From Halomonas ramblicola (GTDB lineage: Bacteria; Pseudomonadota; Gammaproteobacteria; Pseudomonadales; Halomonadaceae): 64,000 nucleotides of DNA. A program made the translations under genes and the position numbers. Location of the stretch: positions 1 to 64,000 of the forward strand of contig NZ_JAUFPL010000027.1 in NCBI RefSeq assembly GCF_030409215.1. Direction: 5' to 3'. This document shows, piece after piece, positions 6,361 through 14,801 of the stretch (positions are counted from its first letter, which is position 1; every line of letters begins with the position of its first letter). Below the pieces are notes generated by a model. It saw nothing but the letters and a program-made list of their open reading frames with translations. It was not told the origin of the DNA and did no database searches.

Positions 6361-8300
6361 GATGGCTCCTCGGTGGCAATGTAAGCCTGATCCGGGCGGT
6401 TGGGTTCATGGGGATACTTTCTCTGAAGCTGCCCGCTGCGTATCAATGGCTTCAGATAACGGTGCCGGAGGTAGTGGCGATTACGGCCCGTGATCGTTGC
6501 CAGTTCGCTCAGGGAGCAAGGTCGAAATGCGCAAAGCTGCAGGATGACGGATTCCATCCGGCTGGTATCCCGACTCCTCTGACCCATAGACTCTATGATC
6601 TGGCGCAGCGACTCGGGCAGTTCGGCCAGCAGGAACTCCCTAGATTCGCCCTCTGACCGTGCAGATAAACTCTCTGACTGTGTAGATAAGCTCTCTGACT
6701 GTGTAGATAAGCTCTCTGACTGCGTAGGTAAGCCCCCGGACTCCTGTGATAAGCCCCCCGACTGCGTAGATAAGGGTGTGAAGAGGTCGCCTTCCCCCTC
6801 CTCCGCCAGCGGCTCGAGCCGCTCGCCCGGCACATAGTACGTCGCCGGGCCCCGCGGCACCTGCTCGACGAGCCCCAGGTCCCGCAGGTGCGCCAGGCGC
6901 TGGCTGGCGGCCAGGGTATCGACCCGGTTCAGGTCGCGGTAATCGGAATTGGTGATCCGGCCGGTCTCGCGGAGGAAGATCAGCGCCCGCTGCTCGTCCT
7001 CGCCAAGCCCCAGGTGCCGGAACTGCCCCAGCCAGGCAATATCCGCCTCGCTCAGGAAGTGGTGGAACAGGTAGGTGGCGGCGAACTGATCGTGGTGACG
7101 GTCTGAATCGAAGCTCGGTGGGGATAGGCCTGCCTCGTCCATCAGCCGGCGCATGACGCGAATGCCGCTGCCCTTGGTCTCTGCCAGCCCCATCTCATGG
7201 AGCACCGAGGCAATCACGGGGTTGCGCCATTGCGAGCCGGGCTCGCCCAGGTTCTCCAGCGCCTTCAAGGAGTAGCCCGGGTTCTGAACTTCCAGTCGGT
7301 TGCTGTAGCGCAGCAGCTGGATGGGCTGCTGGCGCTGGTAGTTGCGGTGCATCACCGCATTCACCACCGCCTCCCGGACCACCTTGTCCGGCAGCACCGT
7401 CTTCTCGTCCCGCCGGATCTCGCCCTCCGGCAGTTGGAAGGCTCGCGGCAGGTCATCCAGCACCGCCGCAGTGGCCCGCTGGATCAGCCGAGGCAGCGTA
7501 TCGCGCAGGTCTAGCGTGGTGAAACGCTCGTGCGGGTCCTCGATCCACTCCTTGCCGGGAATGCGAATGTAGTCCACGCGGTTAGCGGGGAACAGCCGGC
7601 GCAGGGCACCCCGGCGGCCGAACAGCAGCACGCCGGCCACCGTCGGATACAGCTGGCCTGACTTGCGGACCACGGCGCCCAGCGCCTCCAGCAACTCCGG
7701 GTCGGAAAAGGTCAGCTCTTCCGCCGCCGGGTTCACCGCGCGGCGGGCATCGCGGTAGTGCTCGATGGCGTCCGGGTCCAGGTCCTCCAGGCTGGCGCCG
7801 GACACGACCGAGGCATCGTGGCTCTGGCCCGCCCGCCCCAGATACAATGCCGCCAGATCGTCCTGGTTGCAGCGGTAGTCGCCGCTGGGCCCACGACGCC
7901 ACGCCGAGCGCGGCAGGGGCTTGCTGGCGAAGTGGATGGGACGGGACGCTGGATCGGCCTCCGACACCTCCACCACGATGACCGTGCCCTCCTCCAGCGC
8001 TTCCGCCCGGGCCTGAATCCGCACCGGCACATTGAAGGCATTGGCACACTGCGAATGCAGGTCATTGAGCAGCGTGTCCGGGTCCTGCACGCCGGCCACC
8101 CGGTAATCTCCCGGCTGGTCCGATGCCTTTTCTACCCCCAGCAGCAACCAGCCACCGCCCAGCCCCGGCTCGTTGGCCAAGGCGCAAACCGTCTCCATGA
8201 TCGACTTGCCGATGGCCGAGGCCCGCTTAGCCTCGATGCGGTCGGATTCATCGAGCTGCCGGAGCTGGTCGAGCAACGCGCGAGCGGTGGAAGCATTCAT
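6357..8300 (-). CDS. AlbA_2/Schlafen-type ATP-binding protein within the type I R-M operon
   Basis: A 647-aa protein. Residues about 1-150 form an AlbA_2 (Schlafen-like) domain (ESDRIEAKRA, then GGGWLLLGVE); about 290-390 a histidine-kinase-like ATPase fold (VREAVVNAVMHRNY, ETKGSGIRVMRR); about 420-500 a winged helix (NSDYRDLNRVD); then six 7-residue repeats (about 510-551) and a C-terminal winged helix. Such genes are often found inside type I R-M operons and are annotated as putative regulators; the precise role is unknown. It overlaps hsdS upstream and hsdM downstream by four bases each, so it is translationally coupled to both. Confidence 0.85.
   Translation of the reverse strand: MNASTARALLDQLRQLDESDRIEAKRASAIGKSIMETVCALANEPGLGGGWLLLGVEKASDQPGDYRVAGVQDPDTLLNDLHSQCANAFNVPVRIQARAEALEEGTVIVVEVSEADPASRPIHFASKPLPRSAWRRGPSGDYRCNQDDLAALYLGRAGQSHDASVVSGASLEDLDPDAIEHYRDARRAVNPAAEELTFSDPELLEALGAVVRKSGQLYPTVAGVLLFGRRGALRRLFPANRVDYIRIPGKEWIEDPHERFTTLDLRDTLPRLIQRATAAVLDDLPRAFQLPEGEIRRDEKTVLPDKVVREAVVNAVMHRNYQRQQPIQLLRYSNRLEVQNPGYSLKALENLGEPGSQWRNPVIASVLHEMGLAETKGSGIRVMRRLMDEAGLSPPSFDSDRHHDQFAATYLFHHFLSEADIAWLGQFRHLGLGEDEQRALIFLRETGRITNSDYRDLNRVDTLAASQRLAHLRDLGLVEQVPRGPATYYVPGERLEPLAEEGEGDLFTPLSTQSGGLSQESGGLPTQSESLSTQSESLSTQSESLSARSEGESREFLLAELPESLRQIIESMGQRSRDTSRMESVILQLCAFRPCSLSELATITGRNRHYLRHRYLKPLIRSGQLQRKYPHEPNRPDQAYIATEEPS
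6648..6773 (-). repeat. six tandem 21-bp repeats inside the AlbA_2 gene
   Basis: Six in-frame units encode LSTQSGG, LSQESGG, LPTQSES, LSTQSES, LSTQSES and LSARSEG. The three central units are nearly identical at DNA level (TTATCTACACAGTCAGAGAGC type). Each unit begins with TTA, a rare codon in this GC-rich host. The repeats form a Ser/Gln-rich linker between the ATPase part and the C-terminal winged helix. Slippage would change linker length by seven residues without breaking the frame. Confidence 0.85.
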
Positions 8301-9829
8301 GCCGAGGCCTCGGCTTGGCGCTTGCGGCGTCCGGGTTTGGGCGCATTCGCCTGTGCCTGGCGGATGCGTTTCAGCAGCTCGCTGGCCGGCTCGTCGTCAG
8401 GGTTCTGGGGGACGAGCTTGCCTTCGAAGGCGCACTTCAGGATGGATTGGCGGAGGGCATCAGATTGCCCAAGTGATTGTTCAATCGTGCGTTCCAGTGC
8501 CTCCAATTCCGATAGCCTGGCCTCCGCCACCTCGACGATTCGGCGCTGTTCTTCTAGGGGCGGCAAGCCAATATGTACTGACAGCCATTCTGGAAAATAG
8601 ATAGTTCTATGGGTAGTACCTCTACTGAATCGAAGCAGGTACTCTTTGTGGGCACCAAAGATCAAGCGAAGCCAAGCCGAAGTAACGGCTTGCGAGGGAA
8701 CCCAGTTAACAAAGTCCTGACTGGTGGCCATATCAAATCCCATTTCGACCACATAACCAACTGACGCAGTACGGCTCACGCAAACAGTGCCCTGAGGGAG
8801 AAGTCTCGCAGCAGAGTTTTTCAGACCTTCTTCATTGGTGTACTGTGCAGTCTCGGATATAATTTTTCCGTTGTTAGTGCGAGCATCTGCTATGCCTATC
8901 CACGGAATATCGCCATCCCACCATTCCGGCCGCCGCCGACTTGGTGTGTGCCCACTTTCCATCCTCGCAACATCCACAAGCGGAACCCATTGCCATTCTT
9001 TAGGCAACGGGGTCTTAGGGTTTCCGACCGCCAAACAAGGATGCGAATAGATCACATCCTTGCTCCGCGTTTTCCAGCGATTTGGCCTGGGTAAAGGTGG
9101 GATACTCTCCAGCGTTTGGCGAACAAAGATCAGCTTATCGGATTGTTTCGCCTTGTGGCGCCATTGTTCGGTTAGGCGGCCTTCGAAGGCGACCTTGAGC
9201 AGGGAGTGGCGGTAGGTCTTGAGCTGGGCGCGGGCGGTTTTCAGGCTTTCCATGCCCTTGTCCAGTTCGGAGAAGAGTTCCTCGATCTTGGCGACGATAC
9301 GGCGTTGTTCGGCAAGAGGCGGCACGGGTATTTGAATCGCCCTGATTCGCTCTTGGCCAATATTGCGCATTGACTGCTGGTTTCCCGTGCTCAGCAGTTC
9401 AATCTGGCGGCGACCTTGCTTGGACCGTAGATAGAAAAGGACAAAGCGCGGAAGCATTCCGGAAAATTCCAATCTAAGGATCTTGTCGCTGAGCATGATA
9501 TTGCGCGCAACAGACTTCGCAATCACGCAGGCACCGACAAGCTCTACCGTATTCGCTCGGCTGAACAAGAAGTCACCTTCGCGAATAAACAAACGCTCCT
9601 GGATACGCTTCGTGTCTAAGCAAGTCTTACTTTCTTGCTCTTGATACTCACCCCACGTTACCGCGCTCACCTTGGCCACACCGACCTCATTGTCTTCTGG
9701 GGGTCGTTCAAGGCATTTAAAGCTTTTACCGCTCTCTATAGCAGCAATGAACTCTCCAAGCTCCGTCTCTTCCCACTGGTTTGGCCTCTGGGCAGCCTTT
9801 GCAGGTAGGTCTAGCGCAGAAGTCTTCAT
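8297..9829 (-). CDS. hsdS: type I restriction-modification specificity subunit HsdS
   Basis: A 510-aa protein with two target-recognition domains (about 20-170 and 255-425), each followed by a conserved helical spacer: PVPPLAEQRRIVAKIEEL (about 170) and GLPPLEEQRRIVEVAEAR (about 428), with the partner phrases LLKVAFEGRLTEQW and ILKCAFEGKLVPQN. Each domain reads half of a bipartite DNA target. The recognition domains are visibly more AT-rich than the spacers, as expected from domain swapping. ATG 9829 shares one base with the hsdR stop (TGATG); a GTG at 9832 is also possible. The C-terminal tail is Lys/Arg-rich. The DNA target cannot be read from sequence. Confidence 0.93.
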   Translation of the reverse strand: MKTSALDLPAKAAQRPNQWEETELGEFIAAIESGKSFKCLERPPEDNEVGVAKVSAVTWGEYQEQESKTCLDTKRIQERLFIREGDFLFSRANTVELVGACVIAKSVARNIMLSDKILRLEFSGMLPRFVLFYLRSKQGRRQIELLSTGNQQSMRNIGQERIRAIQIPVPPLAEQRRIVAKIEELFSELDKGMESLKTARAQLKTYRHSLLKVAFEGRLTEQWRHKAKQSDKLIFVRQTLESIPPLPRPNRWKTRSKDVIYSHPCLAVGNPKTPLPKEWQWVPLVDVARMESGHTPSRRRPEWWDGDIPWIGIADARTNNGKIISETAQYTNEEGLKNSAARLLPQGTVCVSRTASVGYVVEMGFDMATSQDFVNWVPSQAVTSAWLRLIFGAHKEYLLRFSRGTTHRTIYFPEWLSVHIGLPPLEEQRRIVEVAEARLSELEALERTIEQSLGQSDALRQSILKCAFEGKLVPQNPDDEPASELLKRIRQAQANAPKPGRRKRQAEASA

Positions 9830-12633
9830 CACGCCGCCATCTCGTCATTCATCTGATCCAACACGCTCTCCATATTCTCGCCGAACAGTTGCCACATGCG
9901 CCCGCGGCCGCCTTCGGCGTCGAAGGGGGCGTAGTCCAGGTCTTCCACGCCGATGTGGAAGCTGGCGGCGATATGGTCGCGGATCTTTTCGAGCCAGGCC
10001 ATCTGTTCCTCGTTGAATTTGGGCTGATTGCCGGAGTGCCGGCCGAAGACCCAGCGCTTGAAGTTGGCGCGCACGGTGTCGGCATAGGGCGTGAGCTTGT
10101 TGTCCCAGCCGCTGACCCGGCGCACCAGGGCGATGATCTGGGCCAGCTCCGATTCCGGCCGGCGCGCCGGAACCTGGTCCAGGCGGGCGTAGGCGTCCCA
10201 GACCCGGGCCGGGGCGAGCTTGGGTTGCTCGCGCTTCAGCGCGTCGCGCAGCTCGCGGATGGCCCGGGCGGTGATCTCGCGGCGCCGGTGCGGCTGGTGA
10301 TAGTAAATGGTCAGGGCGTCGATGTCGTCCCGGTGGGCCTCCAGCCACTCCCGGAATGCCTGGCGCAGGTTCTCGCGGTGGGTGTCGGCGTCGGTCTCCC
10401 AGTCGCTGATGGTAATCTCGTCCGGGTTGATCTCGTCCACCAGCTGCTCCTGGCGCTGGCGGACCTCTTCGAGATAGGTAGTCAGCGGGCCGGTGATGGA
10501 GGCGGTGGCGGCCTTCGCTCGCTGCTCGCGCACCGTCTCGATCTGCGCCGGGCTTGGCTCGGCGGTTTCGGGAAGCTGATGAGCCTCCCGGGCGGCGCGG
10601 CGCAGGGCGTCCGGGTCGTCAGTGGCCAGCAGTTCGGCGGCGATGGAATTGAGGTCCGGGCCGCCGGTGATCTTACGCACTTCGCGATGCTGTTCGTCAT
10701 CGAGCCGCTTGCTGAAGCGGGCCAGGCGGCCGGCCAGGCTGGTCAGGGTGTCCGGGGCGCGCACGCCCATGGTCACGCCCTGCATGAGCTCCTTCATGGG
10801 CACGCTGGGCTTGCGTTCCAGGGTGCCGGTTTCCATCTTCTTCGATTCGCTCACCCCCACGGCGTCGACCAGCACGAAGTGCTCCTTGGGGCCGCTGGCG
10901 CTGCGGTTGACCTGGCGCAGGCCGTCGGCGTCCAGGCTGCGGGTGCCGCGGCCGACCATCTGCATGTAGTAGTTGCGGCTCTTCACGTCGCGCATGAATA
11001 GCAGGCACTCGAGGGGCTTCACATCGGTGCCAGTGGCGATCATGTCCACGGTGACGGCGATGCGCGGGTGGTAATCGTTGCGGAAGCTGTTGAGCAGGCC
11101 TTGGGGGTCTTCGTCGATGCGGTAGGTGATCTTCTTGCAGAAGTCGTTGCCGGCGGCGAACTCCTCGCGGACGATCTTGATGATGTCGTCGGCGTGGCTG
11201 TCGGTCTTGGCGAAGATCAGGGTCTTGGGCACCTCGACGCCGCCAGTGTTGATACCGTCGCCGCCCTCGCCGGCCGGCAGGCGGCGCTCCGGGAACATGC
11301 GCGGCAGGGCGTCGCGGAAGGCTCGGATGACGGTGCGGATCTGGTTGGGGTTGACCACGCTGCGGTCGAGCTGGCTGCCGGCGTATTCCAGATCCTCGTC
11401 GAGCTGCGACCAGCGCTGTTCGCGGGTCAGGCGGTCGCGGTGCTCGACGGTCTCCTCCGCCTCGATGGTCGCGCCCTCCCGGGTCAGCCGGGTGTCGATG
11501 CGCCAGACGAAGTGATCCACGTTCACGCCATCCACCACGGACTGCTCCAGCGGGTACTCGCTGACCACGTTCTGCTGGAAGAAGCCGAAGGTGCGGTTGT
11601 CCGGCGTGGCGGTGAGCCCCACCAGGAAACTGTCGAAATACTCGATCACCTGCCGCCAGAGGTTGTAGATGGAGCGGTGGCACTCGTCGATGACGATGAC
11701 ATCGAAGAACTCCGGCGGCACCTTGGCGTTGTAGACCACCGGCAAGGGTTCCTTGCGCAGGGCATCGAGCCCGGCCGGTTCGTCTTCGGCCTCTTCGGGC
11801 AGCGGCTCGCCCTTGAGGATGGAGTAGAGCCGCTGGATGGTGCAGATGCAGACCTGGCCATCGCTGGGCACATGGGGCGAGCGCAGACGCTGGACGGTGT
11901 AGAGCTCGGTGAACTTGCGGTTGTCGTCCTGGGGCAGGTACTGGTGGAACTCGTTCTCCGCCTGCACGCCCAGGTTGCGGGTGTCCACCAGGAACAGCAC
12001 GCGCTTGGCCCCAGCGTGCTTGAGCAGGCGATAGATGCTGGTGATGGCGGTGAAGGTCTTGCCCGCGCCGGTGGCCATCTGGATCAGCGCCCGGGGGCGG
12101 TTCTCCTTGAGGGAGGTTTCCAGGTTGCCGATGGCGTGAAACTGGCAGTCGCGCAGGCCATCCGGTTGAAGGACGGTTAGTGCCTGCAGTCGCTTGCGGA
12201 ACGGGGCGGGCTGCGAGCGCCACACCGTCAGGGTCTCCGGGCGGTGGAACTGGAACACCTCGCGGGCGCGGGGCGCCGGGTCGTGGCGGTCGGTGAAGCG
12301 GGTGATCTCGCCGGTGGCCTCATAGACGAAGCGCAGATCCACCTTGCCGATATGCTTCAGATGGGCATCGGCATAGCGGGCCGACTGCTCCTCCACCGTG
12401 CTGATGCGATGGCCTTCCTCCTCGCGCTTGGCTTCGATCAGGCCCACCGCCTCGCCGTCCACCAGCAGGAGATAATCCATGGGCCCGGTCTCGGTGGGAT
12501 ACTCCCGCACCGCTACGCCCCGCGCTGCCGACGGATTCAGCTCCGCCAGGCTTTGCACGACCCAGCCGGAGGATCGGAGCTGGTCGTCGATGCGATCGCG
12601 GGCGCGCTGTTCGGGGTTCTGATTGTTACGCAT
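9829..12633 (-). CDS. hsdR: type I restriction endonuclease subunit HsdR
   Basis: A 934-aa ATP-dependent translocase/nuclease that cuts unmodified DNA far from the recognition site. The N-terminal PD-ExK nuclease shows PMDYLLL and GLIEAK (about 50-70); the helicase shows Walker A ATGAGKTFT (about 186), DECH (about 315), GLTATP (about 335) and the later motif QMVGRGTR (about 570). The C-terminal helical region should contact HsdM/HsdS. It is first in the operon and overlaps hsdS. Its ATG lies three bases after the stop of a 45-codon leader made from the DUF427 5' end. All expected motifs are present, so it should be active. Confidence 0.95.
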   Translation of the reverse strand: MRNNQNPEQRARDRIDDQLRSSGWVVQSLAELNPSAARGVAVREYPTETGPMDYLLLVDGEAVGLIEAKREEEGHRISTVEEQSARYADAHLKHIGKVDLRFVYEATGEITRFTDRHDPAPRAREVFQFHRPETLTVWRSQPAPFRKRLQALTVLQPDGLRDCQFHAIGNLETSLKENRPRALIQMATGAGKTFTAITSIYRLLKHAGAKRVLFLVDTRNLGVQAENEFHQYLPQDDNRKFTELYTVQRLRSPHVPSDGQVCICTIQRLYSILKGEPLPEEAEDEPAGLDALRKEPLPVVYNAKVPPEFFDVIVIDECHRSIYNLWRQVIEYFDSFLVGLTATPDNRTFGFFQQNVVSEYPLEQSVVDGVNVDHFVWRIDTRLTREGATIEAEETVEHRDRLTREQRWSQLDEDLEYAGSQLDRSVVNPNQIRTVIRAFRDALPRMFPERRLPAGEGGDGINTGGVEVPKTLIFAKTDSHADDIIKIVREEFAAGNDFCKKITYRIDEDPQGLLNSFRNDYHPRIAVTVDMIATGTDVKPLECLLFMRDVKSRNYYMQMVGRGTRSLDADGLRQVNRSASGPKEHFVLVDAVGVSESKKMETGTLERKPSVPMKELMQGVTMGVRAPDTLTSLAGRLARFSKRLDDEQHREVRKITGGPDLNSIAAELLATDDPDALRRAAREAHQLPETAEPSPAQIETVREQRAKAATASITGPLTTYLEEVRQRQEQLVDEINPDEITISDWETDADTHRENLRQAFREWLEAHRDDIDALTIYYHQPHRRREITARAIRELRDALKREQPKLAPARVWDAYARLDQVPARRPESELAQIIALVRRVSGWDNKLTPYADTVRANFKRWVFGRHSGNQPKFNEEQMAWLEKIRDHIAASFHIGVEDLDYAPFDAEGGRGRMWQLFGENMESVLDQMNDEMAA

Positions 12634-12636
12634 GTA

Positions 12637-12774
12637 TCATCCAGCCATGGCAATCACTGCCGGGAGGTCCGATGGCGTGGGTGGAATCAGAAAGCGAGGT
12701 GCCGCCGATGGACGCCTGCCCCTGTCGAGAACGCGGAGTGTTGTAATGTGGGAGTCGGCAGAGTCCGTTGCCAT
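12637..12774 (-). pseudogene. 45-aa leader ORF upstream of hsdR, remnant of a DUF427 5' end
   Basis: The frame from ATG 12774 to TGA 12637 starts MATDSADSHITTLRVL, against MATDSPEPRITLHPHD in the intact DUF427 gene at 2485-2832; likeness then fades. The upstream DNA matches the DUF427 promoter and leader as well. It ends three bases before the hsdR ATG, so ribosomes finishing it could feed hsdR. I infer that the R-M operon uses a promoter taken from a DUF427 gene; the remnant itself has no DUF427 function. Confidence 0.65.
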
Positions 12775-12856
12775 GGGGGGTTATCCCTTGCGTATCGGCG
12801 GTATCGTTATCAGGTATCGAACGTCAGCCTAGCACCGAAGCATGGCTTGGCCCATA
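12768..12856 (-). repeat. repeat module copy 2: DUF427-type promoter in front of hsdR
   Basis: It shares with copy 1 the blocks TCAGCCTAGCACC, ATCCCTTGCGTA and TCGTTAT in the same order and spacing (plus-strand reading). On the minus strand it has TGCTAGGCT (hexamer 12831-12826) about 52 bases before the leader ATG. It is more diverged than copies 1 and 3 between the -10 and the ribosome site. It also separates hsdR from the divergent MTA/SAH nucleosidase gene. Confidence 0.65.
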
Positions 12857-12988
12857 GGCGGTTCAGTCGAGACGTCATCGACGGCGCGCCATCGCGCATC
12901 CCTGTTCCAGGGCAGTACACTGAGCCAAGGTGACCGTCACCCTGCCTTTCATGATGATGGTATTGATTGCCTGCGGGAAACTCTCGGG

Positions 12989-13645
12989 ATGAACCAGACA
13001 CCACGCGCACCGGCGCCGCTGACCGGCCTGGGCGGCCGCGACATCCTCTTCGTGATGGCGGCCGAGGCCGAATACGGCCCGCATCTCCAGCAGCGTTTCG
13101 CACCTTTCATGACCGGCGTTGGCCCCGTCGAGGCGGCCGTCGAGCTCACCGCGGCCCTTGCCGCCCTCGCCCGGCACGAGCGCCTGCCGCATCTCGTGGT
13201 GTCGCTGGGATCGGCCGGCAGCCGGGTTCTCGAACAGACCGAGATCTATCAGGCGACCTGCGTCTCCTACCGCGACATGGACGCCTCCCCGTTGGGCTTC
13301 GAGAAGGGTGCCACGCCCTTTCTCGACCTGCCGGCGACCGTCCCGCTGCCCTTGCGCATCCCCGGCATTCGTGAGGCCTCGCTGTCGACCGGCGCCAATA
13401 TCGTCTCGGGCTCGGCCTATGACGCCATCGCCGCCGAGATGGTGGACATGGAAAGCTATGCCTGCCTGCGCGCCTGCATGCGCTTCGACGTGCCGCTCGT
13501 CGTCCTGCGCGGCATCTCGGACGGCAAGACGGAACTGCGCCACGTCGACGACTGGACGGAATACCTGCATGTCATCGACGAACGGCTGGCCTCCGCCGTC
13601 GACCGCCTCGGCGAGGCGATCGGCGCAGGCCTGTTGAAACTCTGA
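12989..13645 (+). CDS. 5'-methylthioadenosine/S-adenosylhomocysteine nucleosidase-like protein
   Basis: A 218-aa phosphorylase-superfamily protein from ATG 12989 (MNQTPRAP). It shows ILFVMAAEAEYG, a GVGPVEAAVELT glycine loop, LVVSLGSAG, the substrate motif VDMESYA and the catalytic-Asp region GISDGK. MtnN-type enzymes cleave adenine from MTA or SAH, salvaging by-products of polyamine and methylation metabolism. The protein is slightly shorter than E. coli MtnN, and it may act on another nucleoside. The ribosome site is weak. TACACT at 12916-12921 could be a -10. It is transcribed divergently from the R-M operon. Confidence 0.8.
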   Translation: MNQTPRAPAPLTGLGGRDILFVMAAEAEYGPHLQQRFAPFMTGVGPVEAAVELTAALAALARHERLPHLVVSLGSAGSRVLEQTEIYQATCVSYRDMDASPLGFEKGATPFLDLPATVPLPLRIPGIREASLSTGANIVSGSAYDAIAAEMVDMESYACLRACMRFDVPLVVLRGISDGKTELRHVDDWTEYLHVIDERLASAVDRLGEAIGAGLLKL

Positions 13646-13783
13646 TGCGTCGGATCGTTGCCGGCCGGTTGCCAGTGCGGGTCGAGCGCAGCGCGGCGGC
13701 GTGCGGTGACCTTGCCCACCATCGGTGAAGGTGTCATCGTCACCCGGAAACCATCCGCCGCCTGACCACAAGGAGCGAGCACC

Positions 13784-14116
13784 GTGTTCATCGCCATGAA
13801 CCGTTTCCGGGTCAATCCCGAAAGAACGGAAGAGTTCGAGCAGATCTGGCTGGAGCGGGAGACCCACCTGCAGGGCCTGCCCGGCTTCGTCGAATTCCAC
13901 ATGCTGCGCGGCCCCGAGGAGGAGGATCACGTCCTCTACGCCTCGCACACCATTTGGCGCTCGCGCGACGACTTCGAGGCCTGGACGCACTCCGAGGCAT
14001 TCCGCAAGGCGCACGCCAACGCCGGCCAGAGCCGCCGTGAGGGCCTCTACCTGGGCCCGCCGAAGTTCGAGGGCTTCGAGGTCTTCCAGACGGTCGGTGG
14101 CGCGAGCGACGCCTGA
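13784..14116 (+). CDS. antibiotic biosynthesis monooxygenase (ABM) / heme-degrading-type domain protein
   Basis: A 110-aa single-domain dimeric ferredoxin-like protein. GTG start at 13784, with AAGGAG eight bases upstream. FIAMNRFRVNPE, LPGFVEFHMLRG, HTIWRSRDDFEAWTHSEAF and AHANAG fit the ABM family, including the W/F-x2-H pattern seen in IsdG/HmoB-like heme monooxygenases. Cytosolic. No iron-uptake genes lie next to it, so a heme role is an inference; quinol oxidation is the alternative. A strong terminator follows directly. Confidence 0.8.
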   Translation: MFIAMNRFRVNPERTEEFEQIWLERETHLQGLPGFVEFHMLRGPEEEDHVLYASHTIWRSRDDFEAWTHSEAFRKAHANAGQSRREGLYLGPPKFEGFEVFQTVGGASDA

Positions 14117-14124
14117 TCCCAGCC

Positions 14125-14150
14125 GGGCGCCCTTACGGGCGCCCTTCATT
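14125..14150 (+). terminator. rho-independent terminator after the ABM gene
   Basis: GGGCGCCC, loop TTAC, GGGCGCCC (14125-14144), then TTCATT. The eight-pair GC stem nine bases after the ABM stop codon makes a convincing terminator, though the T-run is short. Confidence 0.75.
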
Positions 14151-14205
14151 GCAGTATCGTTTGACACCGCCGGATGTCCTATACTTAGATGGGCCTGTAT
14201 TTAGA

Positions 14206-14217
14206 TAGATCGGTCTA
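14206..14217. promoter_or_regulatory. probable TetR operator
   Basis: TAGATCGGTCTA is a near-perfect 12-base palindrome of the TAGAC-x-GTCTA kind bound by many TetR regulators. It lies 17 bases before the tetR start, within the region of the TTGACA (14161) and TATACT elements, so the regulator probably represses its own operon. Confidence 0.6.
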
Positions 14218-14234
14218 TACAGGAGCGACATCCG

Positions 14235-14801
14235 ATGCCAGCCTCCAAGCGCGACCAGCTGCTCGCCACGGCCGAGCGCCTCTTCTATGAGCAGGGATTC
14301 CACGCCACCGGCATCGACCGCATCGTGGCAGCCGCCGGGGTGGTACGCATGACGCTCTACAACCACTTCCCCTCCAAGGAGGCCCTGGTGGCGGCCGTGC
14401 TGAAGGCCCGCCATGAACGCTTCATGGCCAGCCTCGATGCGGCAACCGCCTGCGCCTCGCCGGGCCAGGTGACACGGGCCCTGATCGATGCGCATGGCCA
14501 CTGGCTGGAACGCTACAGCCAGCATGGCTGCATCATGGCCCAGGCGATGGGCGAGTTCGCCGAGCACAGCACCGAGATCCATGCCCTGGCGACGTCCGCC
14601 AAGACCGACCTGCTGGCACGCCTCGAGGCCGCCGTGGCCCGCGACGGGCTGGACCACCACGCCGGCCTGGCGCGACGCGTCTTTCTGTTGCTGGAAGGCA
14701 GCAATACGGCGGTGGCCCTGCTGGGCGCGCAGACGGCCCTGGCCGACACGCGAGCGGTGGCCGACGCCCTGCTCGCAGCGGCCCGGAGCGAGACCCCATG
14801 A
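14235..14801 (+). CDS. TetR/AcrR family transcriptional regulator
   Basis: A 188-aa regulator. The N-terminal TetR helix-turn-helix covers about residues 5-50 (AERLFYEQGFHATGIDRI, then MTLYNHFPSKEALV). The C-terminal ligand domain contains CIMAQAMGEFAEHS, like the TetR_C regulators of small efflux systems. AGGAG precedes the ATG. It overlaps the MFS gene by four bases (ATGA), so both are one operon, and the palindrome at 14206-14217 is its likely operator. The inducer is probably the substrate of the transporter; not known. Confidence 0.9.
   Translation: MPASKRDQLLATAERLFYEQGFHATGIDRIVAAAGVVRMTLYNHFPSKEALVAAVLKARHERFMASLDAATACASPGQVTRALIDAHGHWLERYSQHGCIMAQAMGEFAEHSTEIHALATSAKTDLLARLEAAVARDGLDHHAGLARRVFLLLEGSNTAVALLGAQTALADTRAVADALLAAARSETP

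Noticed and set aside
6648..6773. CRISPR-like array
   Set aside because: The 21-bp units are contiguous, have no spacers and stay in frame within a gene.
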